From a virus, in IMG/VR virus record IMGVR_UViG_3300032893_000029, positions 1-64,000 of that record: a stretch of DNA of 64,000 nucleotides. One strand, 5' to 3'. The position numbers and the translations under genes are program-made. This document shows positions 49,192 through 57,561 of this stretch, one piece after another. Numbering within the stretch: position 1 is the first letter of the stretch; each line of letters opens with the position of its first letter. A model generated the notes under the pieces. That model worked only from the letters and a program-made list of their open reading frames with translations. It searched no databases and had not been told where the DNA came from.

Positions 49192-50733
49192 ATGACTGAC
49201 GGAACTGTCCTAGAACCCGGCATCGGGCACAACGCACCCCCGGAGCCAATCCGCTATCCCAGCGATGTTGCCATCCTTGAAGATCTGAAGCGGCGATATC
49301 CGGAGCTCGAGACGCGACCGGTCGAATGGGAAGCCGCGCTCGCCACCTTCCCGGAGAGCTTCACGCTTGAAGACGCCGATCGCGCCGCGGCGCTGCAAGA
49401 TCTGCTCGGTCAGATGGACAAGACAAAGAAGGTCTGGAAAGGCACGCTCGATGCCGAGACAGACGAGCTCGATACCAAGATCAAGATCATCCGCAATTTC
49501 TTCAAAAAGGGGATTGAGTGGATCGGCGGCGGTGCCAAGGAAAACGGTGTGCTCAACATCTGGCGCCCGCGCCATCAGGCCTTTCTCGATCTGAAGGCGG
49601 AAGACAACCGCCGCAAGGCCGAAGAGGAAGCGGAGCGCCAGCGGCAAGCTGCTGAGGAAGCCCGGCAGAAAGCCGAACACGACAAGCAACTCGCCTTCTG
49701 GCGCAGCTTCGATGCCGAAATGGCGCGGGCGCGGAAAGAAGCCGCGGAGCAGGCGGCGCGCGATGCCGAAGAAGACAAGATGTGGGCGGAGGCCCGCGCT
49801 GAGCTCGCCGCCTACGATGCCAGACAGGCGGAGAAACAGCGCCGTGAGGACGAGCGCCACGGCCGGGAACAGAATGTCGAGCATATCCGCGCGATGAAAC
49901 AACTGCATCGCGAGGCGAAGACGCTGGCCGACAGCGAGAACCAGATGATCATCGGCGAGCAATACAAAAGCGACGCCCGGCTCGACGCTCTTGTGCTTGA
50001 GGATGGCGAAATCGCGAAGCTCGCCCGCGAACTCCTGCACTCGCCCTATCTCGACGATGACCAGAAACAAACCGTTGAAGGCATCCGCGCCGATCTTGTG
50101 ATCTGGCGCGAACAGCGTCTCGCCCGCTTCGGCGATGCGGAACGTCTCGTGCATGAACGCCGGGCCCGCGAGGCGCGGGAACGCGAACAGCGCGAAGCCG
50201 AACAGGCCAGGATGCGGCGTCTCGGTGTCTGCCTTCTCCAGATCGGCGCCGAAGCGACGCGGCGCGCCAGGATCGAAGCGGAAGAGGCGGCGCAAGCGGC
50301 GAAGCAAATCGTCAAGGACGCCAAGACCGATGTGAAAGACGCCGAGAAGGCGGAGACGCTGGCAAACCGCGATGCCCGCACGGCGACACGCGAGGCCGGT
50401 TATTCCGAACGCGAAGCCGACAAGACGGAAAACCGTGCCGATCGGCTGGAACGCCGTGTCGAGACCGCAACGGATGCCGACTTCGGGCGCCATCGCGGCG
50501 AACTCGGTACCGTTGGCACGCTGACCGGCCACTACGCCGCGGACATCTTCGACTTCGAAGCCCTTCGGAAAACCTGTGGCGAGCTCGGACCCTACTTCAC
50601 CGATGACGCGCTGAACGGCGCCGTTTATCGCTGGATGACGGAGCGCCGCGGCACCTGGACCGAAGAGCGCAAGGAAGGGCTTCTGCCCGGCGTGACATTC
50701 ATGTGGATCGTCGACTCGAGGATCACGACATGA
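49192..50733 (+). CDS. Long coiled-coil protein upstream of Bet
   Basis: 513 aa. The N-terminal IGHNAPPEPIRYPSD is frequent in alphaproteobacterial phage proteins next to recombinases. Residues about 125-430 are extended charged coiled coil, with Ala/Glu/Arg repeats; the last 60 residues are globular (WMTERRGTWTEERKEGLLPG). Stop couples to the Bet-like gene by ATGA, suggesting a partner in recombination or DNA scaffolding. Confidence 0.6.
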   Translation: MTDGTVLEPGIGHNAPPEPIRYPSDVAILEDLKRRYPELETRPVEWEAALATFPESFTLEDADRAAALQDLLGQMDKTKKVWKGTLDAETDELDTKIKIIRNFFKKGIEWIGGGAKENGVLNIWRPRHQAFLDLKAEDNRRKAEEEAERQRQAAEEARQKAEHDKQLAFWRSFDAEMARARKEAAEQAARDAEEDKMWAEARAELAAYDARQAEKQRREDERHGREQNVEHIRAMKQLHREAKTLADSENQMIIGEQYKSDARLDALVLEDGEIAKLARELLHSPYLDDDQKQTVEGIRADLVIWREQRLARFGDAERLVHERRAREAREREQREAEQARMRRLGVCLLQIGAEATRRARIEAEEAAQAAKQIVKDAKTDVKDAEKAETLANRDARTATREAGYSEREADKTENRADRLERRVETATDADFGRHRGELGTVGTLTGHYAADIFDFEALRKTCGELGPYFTDDALNGAVYRWMTERRGTWTEERKEGLLPGVTFMWIVDSRITT

Positions 50734-51971
50734 CCGAAGTCAAAGAAAAGACAGCCCTTGAAACCGAACTGCCGCCGACCGCCGAAATGAAAGCCGGCCA
50801 GGAACTCGTCGCCGTCGCGAACAAGCTTCCGCTTCGGCTCCCCTATCCCCGCAACGCGCTCGATCTTTTCGGTGTCGATCCCTTCATGTGGAAGGCGATC
50901 ATCGATGTCGTCTATCCGCTGGCGCGATCGGTCGAGTCGATCATGCTGGCGATGTCATACTGCAAGGCCCGCAATCTCGACATCATGAAGCGAGTTGTCC
51001 ACATCGTTCCGATGTGGTCGCGCGCCGCCAATGACGGCAGAGGCGGACTGGTCGACACGCTCTGGCCCGGGATTGCCGAAGTCCGCATCACCGCGGCGCG
51101 GACACTTAACTACGCCGGCAAGGACTCCGAAATCGAAGGCCCGATGATGACAGCCGCGTTTGAACACGGCAAAGAGCGAGTCGAGCTCGAATTCCCGGAA
51201 TGGTGTCAGGTCACGGTCTACAAGATGATCCAGGGCGTCCGCTGCGCCTTTGTTGGACCCAAGGTCTACTGGCTCGAGGCCTATGGCACCGAAGCGCACG
51301 ACAGCGAAATCCCGAACGATATGTGGCGGACCAGGACGCGCGGCCAGCTTGCGAAGTGTGCCGAAGCCGCGGCGTTGCGTGCGGCCTTCCCCGAAGAGCT
51401 CGGCAACGAGTACGTCGCCGAAGAAATGGAAGGCAAGATCATCGAAGGTGTTGCCGTCCGCGTCGGTGAGATCCTGAAGGAACGCGTCGTCAACCCCGAC
51501 GGCACGATGAACCCCCCGAAACAGACCGGCACCGGCTTTGAGCGTCAGGAAACCCCGGCCCGGGCGGAGCCGGAAAGCCGCCAAACCGACGCCCCAGCCG
51601 CGGCCGGAGCCGCCGAATCCGGGTCTGCCGGTACTACCGGGCCCGGCGGGCGGGAAGCCGCCCCTAGCCCCTCAGAATCGCCCCGGGAAGAGCCCAAACC
51701 GGCCGAAAAGCCAGCGGCCGATCAAGCCGCCCTTCCCCTCCAGCCCGCGGCCGAACTGACCCCGGAACAGCGTCGGGAACAGGAATGGCAGGATTACCGA
51801 CAGGACCTTCACCGCCAGATCGTGTCCCTGCAAACCGGCATGGATGTCGATCTGTTCGAGGATCGGCATCTGCCGGAATTCGACGGCAGGCCCGCTGAGG
51901 AGCGCCAGCAATTCAAGGAGGCCTGTGCGCGGCGCTTCAACGAAATCCGTTCGCAGAGAAAGAGCCGCTGA
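50730..51971 (+). CDS. Bet/RecT-family single-strand annealing protein
   Basis: 413 aa. IDVVYPLARSVESIMLAMSY, CKARNLDIMKRVVHIVPMW and WPGIAEVRITA match the Red-beta core; RTRGQLAKCAEAAALRAAFP follows as in that family. Residues about 265-350 are a Pro/Ala/Glu linker, and a C-terminal helical domain begins at TPEQRREQEWQDYRQDL. It should anneal complementary strands in phage recombination and replication. Confidence 0.8.
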   Translation: MTEVKEKTALETELPPTAEMKAGQELVAVANKLPLRLPYPRNALDLFGVDPFMWKAIIDVVYPLARSVESIMLAMSYCKARNLDIMKRVVHIVPMWSRAANDGRGGLVDTLWPGIAEVRITAARTLNYAGKDSEIEGPMMTAAFEHGKERVELEFPEWCQVTVYKMIQGVRCAFVGPKVYWLEAYGTEAHDSEIPNDMWRTRTRGQLAKCAEAAALRAAFPEELGNEYVAEEMEGKIIEGVAVRVGEILKERVVNPDGTMNPPKQTGTGFERQETPARAEPESRQTDAPAAAGAAESGSAGTTGPGGREAAPSPSESPREEPKPAEKPAADQAALPLQPAAELTPEQRREQEWQDYRQDLHRQIVSLQTGMDVDLFEDRHLPEFDGRPAEERQQFKEACARRFNEIRSQRKSR

Positions 51972-52159
51972 TGCTGCGCAATGCCGTCATCGGGACGATC
52001 GGCTGTTTCGGCGGCTTCGTCGGGATCTGTATCTCGGTCATCATCGCCTCGAGCGTCGATCCTAATGCCAAGCATCTTAATGTTTGGCGCGTCTTGCTGC
52101 CGGCTTCTGTTTTGATCGGTGCGGTAAGCTTCGGCGTCGTCGGCGGATTGCTGCCATGA
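51971..52159 (+). CDS. Two-span membrane protein
   Basis: 62 aa, one-base TGATG overlap. Two spans (AVIGTIGCFGGFVGICISVI; VLLPASVLIGAVSFGVVGGL) separated by a charged loop. Function unknown. Confidence 0.6.
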   Translation: MLRNAVIGTIGCFGGFVGICISVIIASSVDPNAKHLNVWRVLLPASVLIGAVSFGVVGGLLP

Positions 52160-52479
52160 CGGAGGGTTTCAAGATCACGTGGCTCGATTCCGGACTGGAG
52201 CCGCGGTGTGCGCCGAATCCAAACTATCCCAACGGTATCGATGTCGATGTCAGTGACGGCGCGTTGAAAACCTGCCGCGTCGAGCTCCCTTATCCGGCGA
52301 AGCGCATCGGTCGTTATCGCGTCGAATGCGAGAAGTGCGGGATCAAGGCCGAATGCACGACAGCCGGCAGGCCGGATGATCCGACGAGCATCACCATCGG
52401 CTGCTACACCCAAAAACTCTTTCCCGGTGTGACCAGGATCACAATCGGGCCAAGCCCCGTAAAGGAGAAAAAGCCGTGA
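52156..52479 (+). CDS. Conserved phage Cys protein
   Basis: 107 aa. FKITWLDSGLEPRCAPNPNY, KTCRVELPYPAKRIGRYRVE and CEKCGIKAECTTAGRPDDPT recur almost unchanged in phages of alphaproteobacteria. The CxxC pair suggests zinc binding. Function unknown. ATGA and GTGA overlaps on both sides. Confidence 0.65.
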   Translation: MTEGFKITWLDSGLEPRCAPNPNYPNGIDVDVSDGALKTCRVELPYPAKRIGRYRVECEKCGIKAECTTAGRPDDPTSITIGCYTQKLFPGVTRITIGPSPVKEKKP

Positions 52480-53300
52480 GAACACAAGATGAAATCCTCG
52501 CCGAAGCCCGGCGATCGATTCGTGTCAGAGAAGATCCTTTCGGCACCTATCTCGGCGAACTTATCATGCGCTTGCCCTTCGATGTCGCCAATGAATTCCT
52601 CACGGTCGAAGCGACGGCGGAAAAATTCGGCGATCCAAAACCATGCGATGACGAAACCGTCATCGGCGAGCTCAGGGAGTACATGGCATTCGCCTGGGAC
52701 AAAGCCAACAATTGTCGCGGTCTTTCCGCGGTGCGATCGCTCTATCACATGAAGGCCTGGCTGTGGCTGCTCGGAGAAGATGACGCCGCGACACATCTGT
52801 TCGACGACTATCGTTTCTACGGCAAGCCGCAACTCGCCGCGATTTGCGAGCATTACGCGATCGACTGGAAAGCGCTCGATGACGGCAACTGGACCAACGA
52901 CGAAAGCTGCAACGGACCTGTTGGCTGTCCGGAACCGCTCAAATGGAACCAGCCGGCGCTTTCCGTCGAGACGCCGCCGGCGCCGGACAAGATCACCGCA
53001 GAAGAAATGCGCACGGTGTTCGGCACCGACATGCCGATCGAGGCGGTCAAGCTGCTCTGGGAAACGCCAGACGACTGGACCGTTGGTCAGGTCCGCGCCG
53101 AGCTCCGTCGCATCATGGAAGAGCGCAAGAAGGCAAGAACCATCACGATACATATAAAAGTCCCGCCGGAACCGCGGCTGGAAACCCCGACGACGGCGCT
53201 GCGCTGGAACGGCGGCGTGCTGGAACAGGCCTTCGTGCATCATGTCCCGCCGTCCTACACCGAAGAAATCGAGTGGCGCCGCGTTCCAGACGCCGAATAG
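52476..53300 (+). CDS. Hypothetical protein
   Basis: 274 aa from GTG overlapping the previous stop as GTGA. Helical N-terminal domain (AVRSLYHMKAWLWLLGEDDA), then a Pro-rich linker and a basic helix (AELRRIMEERKKART). No domain recognised. Confidence 0.55.
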   Translation: MRTQDEILAEARRSIRVREDPFGTYLGELIMRLPFDVANEFLTVEATAEKFGDPKPCDDETVIGELREYMAFAWDKANNCRGLSAVRSLYHMKAWLWLLGEDDAATHLFDDYRFYGKPQLAAICEHYAIDWKALDDGNWTNDESCNGPVGCPEPLKWNQPALSVETPPAPDKITAEEMRTVFGTDMPIEAVKLLWETPDDWTVGQVRAELRRIMEERKKARTITIHIKVPPEPRLETPTTALRWNGGVLEQAFVHHVPPSYTEEIEWRRVPDAE

Positions 53301-53310
53301 AGGGGGAGCC

Positions 53311-53595
53311 ATGACATACAAAATCGTGGCTGGCGCCGTCGTCGTTTTCGGTCTTGTCGTGTCGGTCTTCGCGATAGTTTCGCGCGTGCTGCCGCAACCG
53401 GCGCCAGGGCGCACGGTTGTTTGCGGCAACGATTTCTTCTTGCTGGAAAAGGGGTCGCAGCCCCTTGTCGGCACCGACGGCAATGTGCTGTGGCCGTCGG
53501 ACTGGTCGACAGAACAGGCGCGTCAGTACCGCGACAAGCATCACATCCCCGGCGGCTGGCGCCCGACGGACAGAACAGAAGAGAGAAAGCCGTGA
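53311..53595 (+). CDS. Membrane-anchored small protein
   Basis: 94 aa, GGGGGAG upstream. One N-terminal span (IVAGAVVVFGLVVSVFAIVS), then a soluble part with GRTVVCGNDFFLLEKGSQPL. Bases 53449-53466 within it form a 6-bp hairpin with a TCGCAG loop. Function unknown. Confidence 0.55.
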   Translation: MTYKIVAGAVVVFGLVVSVFAIVSRVLPQPAPGRTVVCGNDFFLLEKGSQPLVGTDGNVLWPSDWSTEQARQYRDKHHIPGGWRPTDRTEERKP

Positions 53596-53747
53596 ACACC
53601 GGAGTCGTAACGCTGTCGCTGTACTGCATCTTGTGGGGCATCTAGTCGATCAACCCGCGATTTCCGCCGGCCTGGCAATCCGGCATGTTCCTGCTTGCTA
53701 TTGTATTCGGATTCTTCGCCGGCATTTCCGTATCGACATCACCGTGA
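53592..53747 (+). pseudogene. Two-span membrane peptide interrupted by in-frame TAG
   Basis: From a GTG overlapping the previous stop as GTGA, a 52-codon frame reads a short hydrophobic start (TGVVTLSLYCILWGI), an amber codon at 53643-53645, then NPRFPPAWQSGMFLLAIVFG and a TGA. The second half is a clear membrane span. Either a point mutation broke the gene, or amber suppression gives the full protein. Confidence 0.5.
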
Positions 53748-53769
53748 AACTCAAAAAGAAAGGCAAACC

Positions 53770-55317
53770 ATGACTGACATCGCTGTTTCGAAACTGAAGT
53801 TCGGCCAGGACTACCCGCCGGGCTGCATCAACATCCGTTCCGTCGATCGCGACGCCGATCTTCCCGAGCTCACCGCGTCGATCAAAGCCGAAGGTCTGCT
53901 TCAGCCGCTGGTCGGTGTCGAGCATAACGGCGATTTCTACATCGCCGACGGCAACCGCCGGCTCGCCGCGCTTAAGAAGCTGAAGCTCGAAACGATTCAC
54001 GAAAGCAATCTCTGGCTGATCGACGGCACATCCGTCGAGGACATCAAGACCAAGGCGCTTGCCGCCAATATCCAGCGGGTGCCAATGCATGAAGTCGACC
54101 GCTACGAAGCCTTCGCCGCGCTGAACCTTCCGCCGGAGAAGATCGCGGAACGCTTCGGTGTCGATATCAAAGTCGTCAAGCGGGCGCTGGCACTCGGCAA
54201 CCTCTGCGATGTCATCCGCAAGGACTGGAAAGCCGGCAAGCTGAGATCGGATGTCGCTAGGGCCTTCACGCTCCAGCCGGATCTGAAGCTTCAGGAACAG
54301 GTCTACAACCGGCTTAAGAAATCGCACCAGATACATTCCGATTGGGTGGTCCGCCGCGAGATCACCGGCAATGTCGATGCGGAGCGTGTCGCCGATCTTC
54401 TGGCCTATGTCGGAGAGCCCGAATATCTCGCCGCCGGCGGCGTCATCGTCCATGACCTTTTTTTCGTCGAGAACGAGACGAGGTCCGTCGTCGGCAATTA
54501 CGAGCTTCTGGTCAAATGCGCGAAGGACAAGGCCGAAGCGTTTATCGCGAAGCTTAAGGAAGAAGGCTGGTCCTGGGTGGCGTTCGATTTCGAGCTCCCA
54601 ATGTACTGGCATCACGACATGCAGATCATCGGCAAAAAAGCCGACAAGGCCAAAACCGGCTGTGTCGTCGCGATCAAGAACGGGAAGCTCGATATCACTG
54701 TCGGCGTGTCGAAGACGAAAGCCAAGGTCGCCGGCGAGAAGCGGACTGAGGCAAAGAGGGCAAATCCGAATAAGATATCGAACGCCCTGATGCGCCGCAT
54801 CGACCGCTGGAACGCGGTGGCGACGAAGAAGGCGCTGACGATGATCGCGACACACAATGCCACCAACAATCCGCTAATGGCGGTCCTTGCGGAAACCGTT
54901 GCGAGGATCATCTTTCCGGATCGTGCCGGTTTCACTCCGGACCCTGTTACGAAGGCCTTGCCGGACATCCGCAATGCCACGCTCGAGATCACGATCGCGT
55001 CGGAACTTGTGAAGGCCTTCGACCGCAAGGACTATTTCTCCAACGCGCCGAAACTGGTTGTGCTGAAGGCGGTAGAGGAGTGCTTCGGCAAGGAAACGGT
55101 GACGAAGCTCGCCGCAAAATCGAAGCCTGACATCTGGAAGTTCGCGCTCGCCAATCTGCCGTCGACCTATCTGCCGCCGGCGATGCGGACGAAACGCTAC
55201 ACCGTTGCGAAAGCGAAGGATGGGACCAGACTGGCGGCTGAAGGCACGCTTGAGAAGGCCAAAGGCAAGAAAGGCCCGGCGAAGAAAAAGGCGCCGGCGC
55301 GGAGGAAGGCGGCATGA
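53770..55317 (+). CDS. ParB-family protein, long plasmid-type
   Basis: 515 aa. N-terminal ParB domain (LTASIKAEGLLQPLVGVEHN, IADGNRRLAAL with GNRR at 61-64), then an HTH (PPEKIAERFGVDIKVVKRAL) and helices with AGKLRSDVARAFTL. A long C-terminal region with a beta-rich part and a Lys/Ala-rich basic tail follows. Similar to ParB-like proteins of plasmids in Rhizobiales. Its DNA target is unknown and no ParA is adjacent. Confidence 0.7.
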   Translation: MTDIAVSKLKFGQDYPPGCINIRSVDRDADLPELTASIKAEGLLQPLVGVEHNGDFYIADGNRRLAALKKLKLETIHESNLWLIDGTSVEDIKTKALAANIQRVPMHEVDRYEAFAALNLPPEKIAERFGVDIKVVKRALALGNLCDVIRKDWKAGKLRSDVARAFTLQPDLKLQEQVYNRLKKSHQIHSDWVVRREITGNVDAERVADLLAYVGEPEYLAAGGVIVHDLFFVENETRSVVGNYELLVKCAKDKAEAFIAKLKEEGWSWVAFDFELPMYWHHDMQIIGKKADKAKTGCVVAIKNGKLDITVGVSKTKAKVAGEKRTEAKRANPNKISNALMRRIDRWNAVATKKALTMIATHNATNNPLMAVLAETVARIIFPDRAGFTPDPVTKALPDIRNATLEITIASELVKAFDRKDYFSNAPKLVVLKAVEECFGKETVTKLAAKSKPDIWKFALANLPSTYLPPAMRTKRYTVAKAKDGTRLAAEGTLEKAKGKKGPAKKKAPARRKAA

Positions 55318-56144
55318 AGATCCTTGTCATCGATCTGGAAACCATCGGCGAAGGCCCCGCCGATGGTGGCGTCGTCGAGCTCGGCTGGTGTGAAGTGCTG
55401 CAATTCAAGGTCTACAAATCTCCCCTCAGCACCGGTCCGGAAATAATCGATTACACCATCGGGGAATCCGGCGCGCACTTCATCGATCCCGGGATGCCGA
55501 TCCCGCCGGAATCCTCGATGCATCATCACATCATCGATTCCGATGTCGTCGGTGCCCGGCCGTTCGCGCTCGAGCTCGGCAACCTGCTGAAGGTCCGCGA
55601 GCCGACGGTGCTGGCGGCGCATTCGGCGAAGTTCGAACAGCGCTTCATCACGCCGGACATGACCGGCGGCTTGCCCTGGATCTGCACCTACAAATGCGGC
55701 CTCAGGCTCTACCCCGATGCGCCGTCCCATTCGAACCAGGGGCTACGCTACTACAACAAGCCCCAAGGCCTGATCCGGGAGAAAGGTCTGCCGGCACATC
55801 GCGCCGAACCCGACGCCTATGTGACGGCGTTTCACGTCCGCGACATGCTCTCGCTCGCATCGGTTGAGGATCTGGTAAAATGGAGTTCGGAGCCAGCGTT
55901 GCAGCGGACATGCCATATCGGCAGCTATCGCGGCGAGAAATGGGTCAACATCGAAAGCTCTTTTCTGCGCTGGGTCGCCGATCGGGACTTCGATGAAGAT
56001 GTCCACTACACCGTCAACCGCCTCTTGTTGCAGCGGCAGGGTCTTGACGGCGAAGAACTCGAGGCGGCACTTCACAAAATCCTGCACGGCGAAGAGGATC
56101 AAGACGATGTCGAGTTCGAGGAAATCGTCGACGAAAGCCGGTAG
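55314..56144 (+). CDS. DEDD-type 3'-5' exonuclease, ExoX-like
   Basis: 276 aa, ATGA overlap. ILVIDLETIGEG (Exo I), AAHSAKFEQRF (Exo II, with Glu in place of the usual Asp) and HRAEPDAYVT (Exo III). After the core, LVKWSSEPALQRTCHIGSYR and GEKWVNIESSFLRWV match the ExoX-type C-terminal extension. Likely acts on single strands during repair or recombination. Confidence 0.75.
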   Translation: MKILVIDLETIGEGPADGGVVELGWCEVLQFKVYKSPLSTGPEIIDYTIGESGAHFIDPGMPIPPESSMHHHIIDSDVVGARPFALELGNLLKVREPTVLAAHSAKFEQRFITPDMTGGLPWICTYKCGLRLYPDAPSHSNQGLRYYNKPQGLIREKGLPAHRAEPDAYVTAFHVRDMLSLASVEDLVKWSSEPALQRTCHIGSYRGEKWVNIESSFLRWVADRDFDEDVHYTVNRLLLQRQGLDGEELEAALHKILHGEEDQDDVEFEEIVDESR

Positions 56145-56373
56145 TGCCAGCGGCACGATTGACGCCGCGAAGGCCGCGGCAGAAGCGCTCAAGGACTTGA
56201 ATATGTTCTATGCGATCATCGCTCTATGCGAGCACAGTCTTTTCAGTGCCGACAGCCATCGCGGCGAGGCGGAAATCATCCGCATCTGCAAACGCCACTC
56301 CGCGGCGTGCCTAGACCGCTACGACAGCGCGATGAAAAAACTTCAGGACAAACAGAAGGAGCAGACATCATGA
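56107..56373 (+). CDS. Small hypothetical protein
   Basis: 88 aa overlapping the exonuclease end by 38 bases. Helical, with AAAEALKDLNMFYAIIALCE and a C-terminal charged helix. Function unknown. Confidence 0.5.
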   Translation: MSSSRKSSTKAGSASGTIDAAKAAAEALKDLNMFYAIIALCEHSLFSADSHRGEAEIIRICKRHSAACLDRYDSAMKKLQDKQKEQTS

Positions 56374-56651
56374 CACCGACAGCAACAGCTTTTGCCATCC
56401 TCACCCAGCTTATGGTGATGCACGGCGCGACGCCGCTCGATGCGCCACACCGTGCGACGGACGCCGTTCTTCAGGTCCGGCTGCGTCCGGTTACAGCCAA
56501 AGGCGTCGCACTTAAGGACGCGCCCTGGACCGATGTCGCCTATTGTGCGCCGAAAGATTGCGCCGGCGCGATGTGGCAGCAATCGAACGCCCGCAAGATC
56601 ACCGATGCCATCGCGGTTCTGGTCCCGCTGGCACTGAGGAGGAAAACATGA
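56370..56651 (+). CDS. Small hypothetical protein
   Basis: 93 aa, ATGA overlaps at both ends. TPTATAFAILTQLMVMHGAT helix, then beta region VLQVRLRPVTAKGVALKDAP with a Cys pair further on. Function unknown. Confidence 0.55.
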   Translation: MTPTATAFAILTQLMVMHGATPLDAPHRATDAVLQVRLRPVTAKGVALKDAPWTDVAYCAPKDCAGAMWQQSNARKITDAIAVLVPLALRRKT

Positions 56652-57292
56652 CTTATCTCAAACCCGGATTTCCTGAACTGCCGGTGCGGATGCGGAGCCG
56701 GCCGATCGACGATCGCGGTTATCCGGTGCCGTGGTTTGTCGGGAAAACTGACGCCGGCTGGGACTTCCGCGTCATCCGGCCGGATGGGATCGCGCTCGCC
56801 ATCCTGCGCGACACATGCTGGCTCTGTGGCGACCGGCTCGGCCGACACAAGGTTTTCTGCATCGGACCGATGTGCGCCATCACGCGGACAACATCGGAAC
56901 CGCCAAGCCATCTTGATTGTGCCGAGTTCGCGGTCAAAGCCTGCCCATTCCTTTCCAACCCCGACATGCGTCGCAGCCCGCGGCCGATGCCGGAAGGATC
57001 GAGTGATCCAGCGGGCATTCACATTCCCCGCAATCCCGGCGTGACATGCCTTTGGACGACGGAGACCTACAAAACGTTCCCTGTCGCCGGCGGCAGGCTG
57101 ATCAAGCTAGGCGATCCAAGTCATATCGCGTGGTGGGCGCGCGGACGGACGGCGACGCGCGAGGAAGTCGAGGAAAGTGTCAACACCGGACTGCCGCTTC
57201 TCCAGAAGCAGGCGATGGAAGACAGCGCAGAAGCCGTTGTCGACCTCGCCAAAAGGGCGGGCTGGTTTCGCGCAAATCTTCTACCGGCCTGA
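56648..57292 (+). CDS. Conserved phage zinc-binding protein
   Basis: 214 aa. CWLCGDRLGRHKVFCIGPMC plus HLDCAEFAVKACPFL: two CxxC-type sets of a small zinc domain common in phage proteins of unknown function. IKLGDPSHIAWWARGRTATR and a C-terminal helix complete it. Possibly DNA binding. Confidence 0.6.
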   Translation: MTYLKPGFPELPVRMRSRPIDDRGYPVPWFVGKTDAGWDFRVIRPDGIALAILRDTCWLCGDRLGRHKVFCIGPMCAITRTTSEPPSHLDCAEFAVKACPFLSNPDMRRSPRPMPEGSSDPAGIHIPRNPGVTCLWTTETYKTFPVAGGRLIKLGDPSHIAWWARGRTATREEVEESVNTGLPLLQKQAMEDSAEAVVDLAKRAGWFRANLLPA

Positions 57293-57294
57293 CG

Positions 57295-57561
57295 ATGGCG
57301 CTTTCACCCCATGACACCGCCAGGATCGTCGGCACGCTGACTCTGTTCCTCCGACACGAAGTCACTGACGCCGGCGGGACCCCGGAAGACGGCGCCGCCG
57401 TTCTGCGATTGATGTATGTCTCGGCGTTTTGCCTGCTGGCTCAACACGACGGCGTCAAGCGCGATGTCGCCACGGCCGCCCTTTTGAAAACCACCTATGA
57501 CGCTTTCGTGCCGGCGTGGCATATCGCGATCGATATCGCGAATGGAAAGAGACCGCGATGA
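57295..57561 (+). CDS. Small hypothetical protein
   Basis: 88 aa, two bases after the previous stop and ATGA-coupled to the HerA-like gene. Helical with RIVGTLTLFLRHEVTDAGGT. Function unknown. Confidence 0.5.
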   Translation: MALSPHDTARIVGTLTLFLRHEVTDAGGTPEDGAAVLRLMYVSAFCLLAQHDGVKRDVATAALLKTTYDAFVPAWHIAIDIANGKRPR

